64,000 nt of DNA from Allopusillimonas soli (GTDB lineage: Bacteria > Pseudomonadota > Gammaproteobacteria > Burkholderiales > Burkholderiaceae_B), in contig NZ_SDQC01000002.1 of the NCBI RefSeq assembly GCF_004153445.1, forward strand, positions 793,312 to 857,311, given 5' to 3'. The notes beneath the pieces were generated by a model, which had not been told where the DNA came from, did no database searches, and saw only the letters and a program-made list of their open reading frames with translations. Every line of letters starts with the position of its first letter. Positions within the stretch are counted from its first letter, which is position 1. The position numbers and the translations under genes are program-made. Below are positions 56,866-64,000 of this stretch, piece by piece.

Positions 56866-58425
56866 ATGAAATCACTGCTGCATGCCATGACAACAAGCCG
56901 GCGTTGCGTCCTGCGCGGCCTGGCCGCCAGCCTCATTGCCGCCGGCCTGTTGGGCGCCGGTGCGCCGGCATTGGCCAACAAGGCTGACGATACGCTGCGC
57001 ATGGCCTACGACCAGGCGCCGGAAAGCATAGACCCCTATTTCAACAACGTGCGTATCGGCGTCATCATTGCGGCCAATGTCTGGGATACGCTGCTGTACC
57101 GCGATCCGCTCACCAACGAATACAAGGGACAACTGGCGGAAAGCTGGAAGCAAATCGATGACCGCACGCTGGAATTCAAGTTGCGCCACGGCATCAAGTT
57201 CCATAATGGTGAACCATTTAATGCCGATTCGGTTGTCTATACCCTGAATTTCGTATCGGACCCCGCCAGCAAGGCCACCACGCAACAGAACGTCAGTTGG
57301 ATCGATCATGCGGAAAAAATCGACGACTACACGGTCCGCGTGATTAGCAAGGAGCCCTTCCCCGCGGCCAAGGAGTTTCTCTCGACCACAGTGGCGATAC
57401 ACCCCGCCAAGTATTACAAAGAGGTCGGCCCCAAGGGCATGAGCGCCAAGCCGGTAGGCACCGGGCCCTACAAAGTGACCGACTATGATCCCGGCAAATC
57501 CATCACCCTGGAACGCAACCCCGACTACTTCAAGGAATCGCCGAAGCGCCAGCCCACGATAGGCAAGGTCGTCATCCGTTTCATTCCCGACCGCCAGACG
57601 CAAATGGCTGAAGTCATATCGGGCGGAGAAGACTTCATCATGCATGTGCCCAAGGACCAGGCCGAGCAGCTCAAGTCCATGCCCAATCTGCAGGTCAAGA
57701 GCGGCAATACCATGCGTATCGTCTTCATGCAAATCAACATCCGCGACGATACGCCCACCCCGCAGCTCAAGGATGAGCGAGTGCGCAAGGCGATAGCACA
57801 TGCTATCGACCGCAAAGCCATCGTCAAGAATATTGTGGGTGAAGGAGCCGAACTGCTCGAAACCATCTGCACACCCTCGCAGACGGGGTGCACGCACGAA
57901 GGGGCGCCCATCTACGATTACAACCCCGAACTGTCCAAGAAACTGCTGGCCGAGGCAGGCTATCCCAACGGCTTCCAGACCAGCATTGTTGCCTACCGCG
58001 AACGCAACCAGACTGAAGCGATCATCAGCTATCTGCGCGCCGTCGGCATCGACGCCAAGCTCAATTTTCTTCAGTATGCCGCCATGCGCGACATGATACG
58101 GTCGGGCAAGGCATCGCTTACGCACCAGACGTGGGGCTCCAATCTGGTGAACGACGTTTCGGCCTCGACCCCCGTGTATTTTGGCGGCGGCTCGGATGAC
58201 GTCACGGGCGACAAGGAGGTGCAGAAGCTGCTGGCCGAAGGCAATACCACCATAGACGAGGACAAGCGCAACGGACTGTACAAGAAGGCGCTCACGCTGA
58301 TCGCCGACCATGCCTATGCCATTCCGCTCTGGTCTTTGCCCGTGTATTACGTGGCCAACAAGGAGGTGAACTTCAAGGCCTATCCCGACGAGCTTGTACG
58401 CTTCTGGGACATGAGCTGGAAATAA
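56866..58425 (+). CDS. Dipeptide/oligopeptide-type ABC transporter substrate-binding protein
   Basis: Periplasmic family 5 solute-binding protein of 519 residues. The leader MTTSRRCVLRGLAAS has a twin-arginine motif and ends near ALA-N. Family blocks are DTLRMAYDQAPESIDPYFNN, LAESWKQIDDRTLEFKLRHG and KPVGTGPYKVTDYDPG. A GGGAGGAAGAG ribosome site precedes the ATG. It heads a six-gene operon with two permeases, two ATPases and an M20 peptidase. Ligands of this family range from peptides to glutathione, nickel and opines. Confidence 0.9.
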   Translation: MKSLLHAMTTSRRCVLRGLAASLIAAGLLGAGAPALANKADDTLRMAYDQAPESIDPYFNNVRIGVIIAANVWDTLLYRDPLTNEYKGQLAESWKQIDDRTLEFKLRHGIKFHNGEPFNADSVVYTLNFVSDPASKATTQQNVSWIDHAEKIDDYTVRVISKEPFPAAKEFLSTTVAIHPAKYYKEVGPKGMSAKPVGTGPYKVTDYDPGKSITLERNPDYFKESPKRQPTIGKVVIRFIPDRQTQMAEVISGGEDFIMHVPKDQAEQLKSMPNLQVKSGNTMRIVFMQINIRDDTPTPQLKDERVRKAIAHAIDRKAIVKNIVGEGAELLETICTPSQTGCTHEGAPIYDYNPELSKKLLAEAGYPNGFQTSIVAYRERNQTEAIISYLRAVGIDAKLNFLQYAAMRDMIRSGKASLTHQTWGSNLVNDVSASTPVYFGGGSDDVTGDKEVQKLLAEGNTTIDEDKRNGLYKKALTLIADHAYAIPLWSLPVYYVANKEVNFKAYPDELVRFWDMSWK

Positions 58426-58454
58426 GAAGGTAATCGGGAAAATAGGGCCAACAC

Positions 58455-59372
58455 ATGCCGATATACATGCTGAAACGGCTGGGCTTGTCGGTGCTGGTGG
58501 CATTGACGGTGTCCGTCATTGCCTACCTGCTGCTACATCTTTCGGGCGATCCCGCCATTGCCCTGGCCGGCGAAGGCGCGCGTCAATCCGACATCGAGAT
58601 GATACGCAAAGCTTACGGCCTGGACCGGCCCGTAGTCGTCCAGTACGCGGACTGGCTCTGGCATATCGTTCGCGGAGACTTCGGCACATCGGTGTACTTC
58701 AAGACGGCGGTGGGGCCGCTGATCCTGGAAAAGCTGGCAACCACCGTCAAGCTGGGCTTGTGCGCCCTGGCTTTTTCCCTGTTCATATCCATACCCTTGG
58801 GCGTGCTGGCGGCGATCTATAAGAACTCGTGGATAGACCGCCTGTGCCTGACCATTGCCGTGCTTGGTCAGGCGCTGCCCAACTTCTTCTTTGCTCTGCT
58901 TCTCATCATGCTGTTGGCCATTACCTGGCATGTGTTGCCCGTGTCGGGCAGCAATACCTGGAAGCACTTCGTCATGCCCGCCATTGCGCTGGGCTACTAC
59001 GTGGCGCCCGCCTTCATGCGCTTGATACGCGCAGGCATGATAGAGGTACTGAGCGCCGACTACATCCGTACGGCGCGTGCCAAGGGTCTGCCCGCGTCGC
59101 GTGTGGTATTCAAGCATGCGCTGCGCAACGCCATCGTTCCCGTTGTGGCGTTGGCGGCAGTGCAATTGGGCTACCTGCTGGGCGGCTCGGTTGTCATAGA
59201 AACCATTTTCGCACTGGACGGGCTAGGCTATCTGGCCTACCAAAGCATTACTTTCAAGGACTATCCGGTCATGCAGTCCATCGTGTTGCTGCTGTCCGTC
59301 ATCTACGTGCTGCTGACATTGGCAGCGGATCTGGCCAATGCCTGGCTTGATCCTCGCATACGGGTATCGTGA
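58455..59372 (+). CDS. Dipeptide-type ABC transporter permease (DppB-like)
   Basis: Membrane permease of 305 residues starting MPIYMLKRLGLSVLVALTVS, the usual DppB/OppB beginning. The EAA-type loop reads YIRTARAKGLPASRVVFKHA, and the C-terminal GSVVIETIFALDGLGYLAYQ is conserved in this family. Its stop overlaps the GTG of the second permease by four bases. Confidence 0.92.
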   Translation: MPIYMLKRLGLSVLVALTVSVIAYLLLHLSGDPAIALAGEGARQSDIEMIRKAYGLDRPVVVQYADWLWHIVRGDFGTSVYFKTAVGPLILEKLATTVKLGLCALAFSLFISIPLGVLAAIYKNSWIDRLCLTIAVLGQALPNFFFALLLIMLLAITWHVLPVSGSNTWKHFVMPAIALGYYVAPAFMRLIRAGMIEVLSADYIRTARAKGLPASRVVFKHALRNAIVPVVALAAVQLGYLLGGSVVIETIFALDGLGYLAYQSITFKDYPVMQSIVLLLSVIYVLLTLAADLANAWLDPRIRVS

Positions 59373-60292
59373 AAAATATGGCAGGCATCCCTCCCGTCGC
59401 AACCATCGCCGCAGGCTCGCCGCCCGCGCCCGCCACCAATGGCCGCAAGCCGCTATGGCGTCGGGTGCTTGCCAACCGCGCACTCACCGTCGGCGGCGGC
59501 CTGCTCATTTTGATTGTACTGATCGCCTTGCTGGCGCCATGGCTGGCTCCCCACGACCCGTATGTTCAGGATCTTGCCTATCGCAATGCCCCGCCCTTCT
59601 GGTACGACAAGGGCACCTGGCTGCATCCGCTCGGCACGGATCAGCTCGGCCGCGACTATCTGTCCCGGCTCCTGTATGGCGCACGCATATCGCTCATCAT
59701 CGGGGCAAGCGTGGCACTCATTTCGGGCACGATCGGCACCACCATGGGCCTGCTTGCGGGCTATTTCGGCGGCCGCACCGACATGTTCGTTTCCTTTCTG
59801 GTCACCACACGCCTGGCCATGCCGGTGATACTGGTGGCGCTGGCCACGGTTGCCATCGTGGGCGGCTCCCTGGGGGTGGTGATATGGGTACTGGGCCTGC
59901 TGAAATGGGACCGTTTCGCGGTCGTGATGCGTGGTGCGACGCAACAGGTGCGCACCCAGGAATATGTGGCCGCGGCGCAGGCCGCCGGCGCCTCCACGCT
60001 GCGCATCATACTCAGTGAAGTCCTGCCCAATGTCATTCCTCATCTTATTGTGATCGCCACATTGGAGGCCGCCAGCGCCATTCTGCTTGAGGCGGCCCTG
60101 TCCTTTCTGGGCCTGGGCGTGCAGCCGCCGCTGCCTTCGTGGGGGCTGATGATCTCGGAGGCCAAGGCCTATATGTTCTTTTCCTTCTGGCTGATCGCCA
60201 TTCCGGGTACGGCGCTCGCCGTGCTTATTTTCGCGATCAATCTTGCCGGCGACGGCCTGCACCACTTCCTGACTCCCGAGGAGCGCGCCTGA
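59369..60292 (+). CDS. Dipeptide-type ABC transporter permease (DppC-like)
   Basis: Second permease, 307 residues, starting at a GTG inside the preceding stop. Family features are the N-terminal NRALTVGGGLLILIVLIALL, the block HPLGTDQLGRDYLSRLLYGA, the EAA-type loop YVAAAQAAGASTLRIILSEV and the terminal ALSFLGLGVQPPLPSWGLMI. It pairs with the DppB-like subunit. Confidence 0.92.
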   Translation: MKNMAGIPPVATIAAGSPPAPATNGRKPLWRRVLANRALTVGGGLLILIVLIALLAPWLAPHDPYVQDLAYRNAPPFWYDKGTWLHPLGTDQLGRDYLSRLLYGARISLIIGASVALISGTIGTTMGLLAGYFGGRTDMFVSFLVTTRLAMPVILVALATVAIVGGSLGVVIWVLGLLKWDRFAVVMRGATQQVRTQEYVAAAQAAGASTLRIILSEVLPNVIPHLIVIATLEAASAILLEAALSFLGLGVQPPLPSWGLMISEAKAYMFFSFWLIAIPGTALAVLIFAINLAGDGLHHFLTPEERA

Positions 60293-60294
60293 CC

Positions 60295-61284
60295 ATGCAG
60301 GATGAAGAAACTGTTCTGAGCATAGAAGGCCTGCAGGTGGATATCCACACCGCGGCCGGCGTATTACATGCGGTGCGCGGCATCTCGTTCGATGTGAAGC
60401 GTGGCCAGACCCTTTGCCTGGTGGGCGAATCGGGCTGCGGAAAATCGATGACATCGCTCGCCCTGATGGGCCTGCTGCCCCGTCAGGCCCAGCGCACGGT
60501 GACCCGCTTTACATTTCAGGGCCAGGACATGCGAACCGCAGGCAAGCGCCAGATCAATGCCTTGCGAGGAAACAAGATGGCCATGATCTTCCAGGAGCCC
60601 ATGACCGCCCTCAACCCGGCCTACACCATCGGCGACCAACTGATGGAGCATTACATGCTGCATAGGCAGGCATCGCAGGCCCAGGCCCGCGAGCGCGCCA
60701 TCGAGCTGCTGGAAAAAGTCGGCATCGCCTCGGCCGGCCGCCGCCTGGGCCAGTATCCCCACCAGCTTTCAGGCGGACTGCGCCAGCGTGTCATGATCGC
60801 CATGGCCTTGATGTGCGGACCTGAGCTGCTGATTGCCGACGAGCCCAGCACCGCGCTGGATGTCACCATTCAGGCACAGATCCTGCGCCTGCTTGCGGAT
60901 CTGCAGGCGGAACTGGGCATCGCCATGATACTCATCACGCACGACCTGGGTATCGTGGCCCGCATCGCCGACCGGGTGGCCATTATGTACGCGGGAGAGA
61001 TTGTCGAAGAAGGCGAGGCGGCAAGCATATTCGGCGAACCACATCATCCCTATACGCTTGGCCTCATGCGATGCATTCCCATACCAGGACGGACCGAACC
61101 GGGCGGCAAGCTGGGCACGATTCCAGGGATGGTGCCCTCCCTGATAGGGCCGCAGCAGGGCTGCGCCTTTCGGGACCGCTGTGCCTATGCCCAGCCCTGT
61201 TGCAGCGAGGCAATCCCCGTGCAAGGCAATCCGGATGGGCAGCGGTGGCGCTGCATACATGAAACGCTGGAGGTTTCAGCATGA
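60295..61284 (+). CDS. Dipeptide-type ABC transporter ATPase (DppD-like)
   Basis: 329 residues from ATG 60295. Walker A is GESGCGKS, the signature is LSGGLRQRVMIAMAL and Walker B is LLIADEPSTALD. The C-terminal oligopeptide-transporter extension carries the Cys-rich block CAFRDRCAYAQPCC, which in relatives holds an iron-sulfur cluster. It is followed by the second ATPase with a four-base overlap. Confidence 0.92.
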   Translation: MQDEETVLSIEGLQVDIHTAAGVLHAVRGISFDVKRGQTLCLVGESGCGKSMTSLALMGLLPRQAQRTVTRFTFQGQDMRTAGKRQINALRGNKMAMIFQEPMTALNPAYTIGDQLMEHYMLHRQASQAQARERAIELLEKVGIASAGRRLGQYPHQLSGGLRQRVMIAMALMCGPELLIADEPSTALDVTIQAQILRLLADLQAELGIAMILITHDLGIVARIADRVAIMYAGEIVEEGEAASIFGEPHHPYTLGLMRCIPIPGRTEPGGKLGTIPGMVPSLIGPQQGCAFRDRCAYAQPCCSEAIPVQGNPDGQRWRCIHETLEVSA

Positions 61285-62258
61285 GCGCAATGCTTGCGGC
61301 GCAGGATCTCGTGCGCGAGTTCTCCGTGGATGCCGGGATGTTCAGGCCTCGCCAGACCCTGCATGCCGTCAATGGCGTCGATCTCGCCGTTCAGCGCGGG
61401 GACGTGCTGGGCATCGTCGGTGAATCCGGATGCGGCAAGTCCACGCTCGCACGCATGCTGCTGGGCCTCACACCGCCCACCAGAGGCACCATCCTGCTGG
61501 ACGGCCAGGACATACGCACCATGGACAGGCGATCGGTGTCGCGCCGCGTCCAGCCTGTTTTCCAGGATCCTTATTCCTCGCTCAATCCACGCCGCATGGT
61601 AGCAGACATCGTCGCGTTCCCGCTGGACGTGCATGGCTTGGGCACGCAGGCCGAACGACGCAGGCAGGTCATGGACATGCTGGAACGCGTCGGCCTCAGT
61701 ACCCGCCACGCCAACAGTACACCAGGCCAGCTGTCTGGAGGACAACGCCAGCGCGTGGCCATTGCACGCGCCCTTGTCATGCGCCCGGACATCGTCGTGT
61801 GCGATGAGCCCACATCTGCCCTGGATGTGTCGGTGCAAGCACAGATTCTCAACCTCTTGCTCGATCTGCGCGAGCAATTCAATCTGACCTATGTGTTCAT
61901 CAGCCACAATCTGGCTGTAGTGGAACATATCGCCACCCATGTGGCTGTCATGTATCTTGGGCGCGTCGTGGAATACAACCGCACTCACACGCTTTTTGGT
62001 CAGCCGCGCCATCCCTATACACAGGCGCTGCTGGCATCCGTCCTGACGCCTGAAACCGGCCTGGGCATACCCGACATAGGTCTGGGCCTCTCCTTCCCTG
62101 ATCCGATCAATCCACCGCCTGGCTGTACTTTCCATCCGCGCTGCGCCCAGCGCATGGCATGCTGCGACCAGCAGGCCCCTGCCGTCACACAGGATGGGGA
62201 GGCGCTGGTTTCCTGCCATCTATATTCGCAAACACTTGAACAAGGACTTGTATCGTGA
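61281..62258 (+). CDS. Dipeptide-type ABC transporter ATPase (DppF-like)
   Basis: 325 residues. Walker A is GESGCGKST, the signature is [15 protein letters not shown] and Walker B is [14 protein letters not shown]. The C-terminal Cys motif is CTFHPRCAQRMACC. It completes the transporter. The stop overlaps the GTG start of the M20 peptidase, which ties uptake to intracellular hydrolysis. Confidence 0.92.
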   Translation: MSAMLAAQDLVREFSVDAGMFRPRQTLHAVNGVDLAVQRGDVLGIVGESGCGKSTLARMLLGLTPPTRGTILLDGQDIRTMDRRSVSRRVQPVFQDPYSSLNPRRMVADIVAFPLDVHGLGTQAERRRQVMDMLERVGLSTRHANSTPGQLSGGQRQRVAIARALVMRPDIVVCDEPTSALDVSVQAQILNLLLDLREQFNLTYVFISHNLAVVEHIATHVAVMYLGRVVEYNRTHTLFGQPRHPYTQALLASVLTPETGLGIPDIGLGLSFPDPINPPPGCTFHPRCAQRMACCDQQAPAVTQDGEALVSCHLYSQTLEQGLVS

Positions 62259-63637
62259 CACGCGAACGCGCGCTTTCGCAGACCGCCGACTGTTTTGATT
62301 CCGGCACATTCAAGGCAACACTGGCCCGCCGTATTGCAATGCCCACCGAAAGCCAGAACCCCGAGCGTGGACAGGTCCTCGCCGAGTACCTGGACGCGGA
62401 AATGCGCCCCGCCTTCGAATCCATGGGTTTTACATGCAGGACACTGACGCATCCCGACGCCAAGGCACCGTTTTTATACGCGGAAAGGCTGGAAGGCCAG
62501 AACTTGCCCACCGTCCTCGGCTATGGCCACGGCGACGTTATACGCGGCCTGGATGCCGAGTGGAAGGCAGGTGTCGGCCCATGGGCGCTGACGGAATCAG
62601 ACGGTATGTGGTATGGCCGCGGCATCGCGGACAACAAGGGTCAGCATACCGTCAACATGGAGGCCATGCGTGCTGTGCTGGACACGCGCGGCCGCCTGAA
62701 TTTCAATGCCAAGTACCTGATTGAAATGGGTGAAGAAACCGGATCTCCGGGCCTGCGGGACGTTTGTGACGCGCACCGCGAGATGCTGCAGGCTGACATG
62801 CTGCTGGCATCGGACGGCCCGCGGTTGAACGCCGAACGACCCACAGTTTTTCTTGGCTCGCGAGGCAGTCTCAACATCGATTTGGTAATCGATGCCCGCG
62901 AAGGTGGGCACCACTCGGGCAACTGGGGAGGACTGATTTCCAACCCTGGCATACAGTTGGCCCACGCCTTGGCCAGTATCGTCTCGGCCAACGGGCAAAT
63001 CCGTATCCCTGAATGGGTGCCTGACTCCCTGCCCGATTCGGTGCGTCGGGCGCTGGCCGATTGCGAAGTGGATGGCGGCACCAGCGGCCCGGTCATCGAG
63101 CCGGAATGGGGCGAACCGGGCCTCACGCCCGCGGAACGCGTATTCGGCTGGTGTTCGTTTGAAGTGCTGGCATTCAAGACAGGCAACCCGGCCACCCCGG
63201 TCAATGCGATTCCACCGCGTGCCTGGGCGCGCTGCCAGTTGCGCTTCGTGGTCGGCATAGATCCCGATCAGATCGTTCCCGCCCTGCGCCGTCATCTGGA
63301 CCGGCAGGGCTTTCCCATGGTGCGCATCGAATCAACAGGCGAAACAAGATTCCAGGCCACCCGGATAGACCCGGACGATCCATGGGTGCAATGGACGGTT
63401 GCATCGCTTGCGCGCACCACAGGTAAAAAACCCGCCATCCTGCCCAACCTGGGTGGGTCGCTGCCCAATGATATCTTCACCGATGTCTTGGGCCTGCGCA
63501 CCGTCTGGGTGCCACATTCCTACCCCGGCTGCTCGCAGCATGCGCCAAACGAGCATCTGCCGCCTGGCGTACTGCGAGAGGGGTTGCTGGGCATGACCGG
63601 CGTCTACTGGGATCTGGGCGAAGGCGGGCCTGCCTAG
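62255..63637 (+). CDS. M20-family metallopeptidase/amidohydrolase
   Basis: 460-residue cytoplasmic di-zinc hydrolase. First metal motif GYGHGDV, near residue 90. Next, YGRGIADNKGQHTVNM holds the bridging Asp and the catalytic pair MGEETGSPG follows near residue 158. The late His lies in YPGCSQHAPNEH. A dimerisation domain occupies the middle. The GTG start overlaps the upstream ATPase stop. Members of this branch cleave dipeptides or N-acyl amino acids, so it probably hydrolyses the imported compound. It ends the GntR-linked operon. Confidence 0.9.
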   Translation: MTRERALSQTADCFDSGTFKATLARRIAMPTESQNPERGQVLAEYLDAEMRPAFESMGFTCRTLTHPDAKAPFLYAERLEGQNLPTVLGYGHGDVIRGLDAEWKAGVGPWALTESDGMWYGRGIADNKGQHTVNMEAMRAVLDTRGRLNFNAKYLIEMGEETGSPGLRDVCDAHREMLQADMLLASDGPRLNAERPTVFLGSRGSLNIDLVIDAREGGHHSGNWGGLISNPGIQLAHALASIVSANGQIRIPEWVPDSLPDSVRRALADCEVDGGTSGPVIEPEWGEPGLTPAERVFGWCSFEVLAFKTGNPATPVNAIPPRAWARCQLRFVVGIDPDQIVPALRRHLDRQGFPMVRIESTGETRFQATRIDPDDPWVQWTVASLARTTGKKPAILPNLGGSLPNDIFTDVLGLRTVWVPHSYPGCSQHAPNEHLPPGVLREGLLGMTGVYWDLGEGGPA

Positions 63638-63665
63638 GCGCATAAGCCCTGGCTCTATGGCGGGC

Positions 63666-63831
63666 TCAGGTTCGGGTTTTGACCAGCAGCCCCCGCAAGA
63701 ACAAATCCAGCGCCGCTGTTGCCTGGATCAATCTGCTGTCGCCATCCTCATTACCCGCAATCTAGAACGCCACTTCAGCCAAAATGCCGTAGATCAGGGA
63801 TGCCAGCGCCTGGGGGAGGAGCGCGCCTGCA
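63666..63831 (-). pseudogene. Remnant of a TetR-family regulator (C-terminal fragment with internal stop)
   Basis: On the minus strand one frame reads ALLPQALASLIYGILAEVAF, a TAG stop at 63762-63764, then IAGNEDGDSRLIQATAALDL and FLRGLLVKTRT before a TGA at 63666-63668. This helix pattern, with the small-residue GILAEVAF turn and a closing ALDLFLRGLL helix, is what the last 50 residues of TetR regulators look like. There is no start codon, no DNA-binding domain and a further stop upstream, so it is a decayed fragment next to the rRNA operon. Family recognition is by eye. Confidence 0.6.
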
Positions 63832-63887
63832 CCTCACCGTCGCAGTCGGCCAGGCGCGGGGGCGCCGCAGCGGGCGGGGGGCAATAA

Positions 63888-63920
63888 AAAACCCCCGAGC
63901 CGGTTGGGCACGGGGGTTTT
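63888..63920. terminator. Strong rho-independent terminator of the rRNA operon
   Basis: AAAACCCCCG (63888-63897) and CGGGGGTTTT (63911-63920) form a 10-bp stem with a 13-nt loop. Read on the minus strand it ends in a run of six T, ten bases past the 5S rRNA 3' end, so it stops the rRNA transcript. It can also catch rightward transcripts from the M20 operon. Confidence 0.85.
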
Positions 63921-63930
63921 GGCAATAAGA

Positions 63931-64000
63931 GCCTGACGATGTCCTACTTTCACAGACGAGCTGTCCACTATCATCGGCGCTAAGGCGTTTCACGGTCCTG
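63931..64000 (-). rRNA. 5S ribosomal RNA, 3' part (cut by window edge)
   Basis: Read on the minus strand the sequence contains the 5S blocks GTGAAACGCCTTAGCGCCGA, TGATAGTGGACAGCTC and ends GTAGGACATCGTCAGGC, typical of betaproteobacterial 5S rRNA. About 70 of roughly 115 bases are inside the window; the 5' part and presumably 23S and 16S lie to the right. Confidence 0.9.

Noticed and set aside
56872..58503. 543-codon minus-strand open frame opposite the dipeptide-binding protein gene
   Set aside because: Third-position GC bias keeps the antisense frame open; no protein family is recognisable.
63657..63887. 76-codon plus-strand open frame between the M20 gene and the terminator
   Set aside because: No ribosome site and no familiar motif; the opposite strand instead shows the TetR remnant.

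Overview
The window is typical high-GC betaproteobacterial DNA. Gene content and order suggest a member of the Alcaligenaceae (the Bordetella/Achromobacter/Pusillimonas group). The signs are several Bug/TctC-type periplasmic binding proteins, a short H-NS protein of the Bordetella type, pepN next to fbp, and the yebC-purD-hemF-nadD-rsfS-rlmH run. This assignment is inferred from memory of such genomes, not from a database search. I see no tRNA, CRISPR array, insertion sequence or prophage gene.

Layout. 1-7.1 kb: an ectoine locus, with the ectoine/hydroxyectoine importer ehuBCDA (ehuB cut by the window edge) reading right and the biosynthetic operon ectR-ectA-ectB-ectC-ectD reading left; they meet at a shared hairpin. 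7.3-26.5 kb: mostly housekeeping genes (tldD, a nitrilase-family amidase, an H-NS protein, a lipoprotein, pepN-fbp, a quinone reductase, a DMT exporter, a tartrate/D-malate dehydrogenase, a HerA-like ATPase, then yebC-purD-hemF-nadD-rsfS-rlmH-pyk-maf). 26.5-63.6 kb: an accessory block made almost wholly of transporters, hydrolases, dehydrogenases and their regulators. 63.6-64 kb: a dead TetR fragment, a strong terminator and the 3' end of a 5S rRNA gene, so an rRNA operon lies just to the right on the minus strand.

The accessory block splits into modules. (A) An IclR regulator facing a minus-strand operon: 2-hydroxyacid dehydrogenase, binding protein, ATPase, a single fused permease and a DHDPS-family lyase. 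An IclR-like dyad recurs in front of iclR and in front of the operon. (B) An orphan TctC-type binding protein with an FAD oxidoreductase. (C) A branched-chain-type (Liv) ABC transporter followed by a carbamoylase/allantoate-amidohydrolase-type enzyme and an M81 (MlrC-like) metallopeptidase. (D) A class V aminotransferase, a tripartite tricarboxylate transporter, an enoyl-CoA hydratase and a class III CoA-transferase. (E) A GntR/FCD regulator with a YdiJ-type FAD/4Fe-4S dehydrogenase, a cytoplasmic beta-lactamase-fold hydrolase, and a dipeptide-type ABC transporter with an M20 peptidase.

The most interesting signal is regulatory. An identical 17-bp sequence, TTTTGGTATACAAAATG, lies in front of both the aminotransferase operon and gntR. 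Close variants lie in the 176-bp divergent region between the serine hydrolase and the dipeptide transporter. This ties modules D and E into one GntR-controlled catabolic regulon of about 19 kb. Its likely logic is uptake of a peptide- or amide-like compound, intracellular hydrolysis, transamination, and 2-hydroxyacid/acyl-CoA processing. The substrate cannot be read from the sequence.
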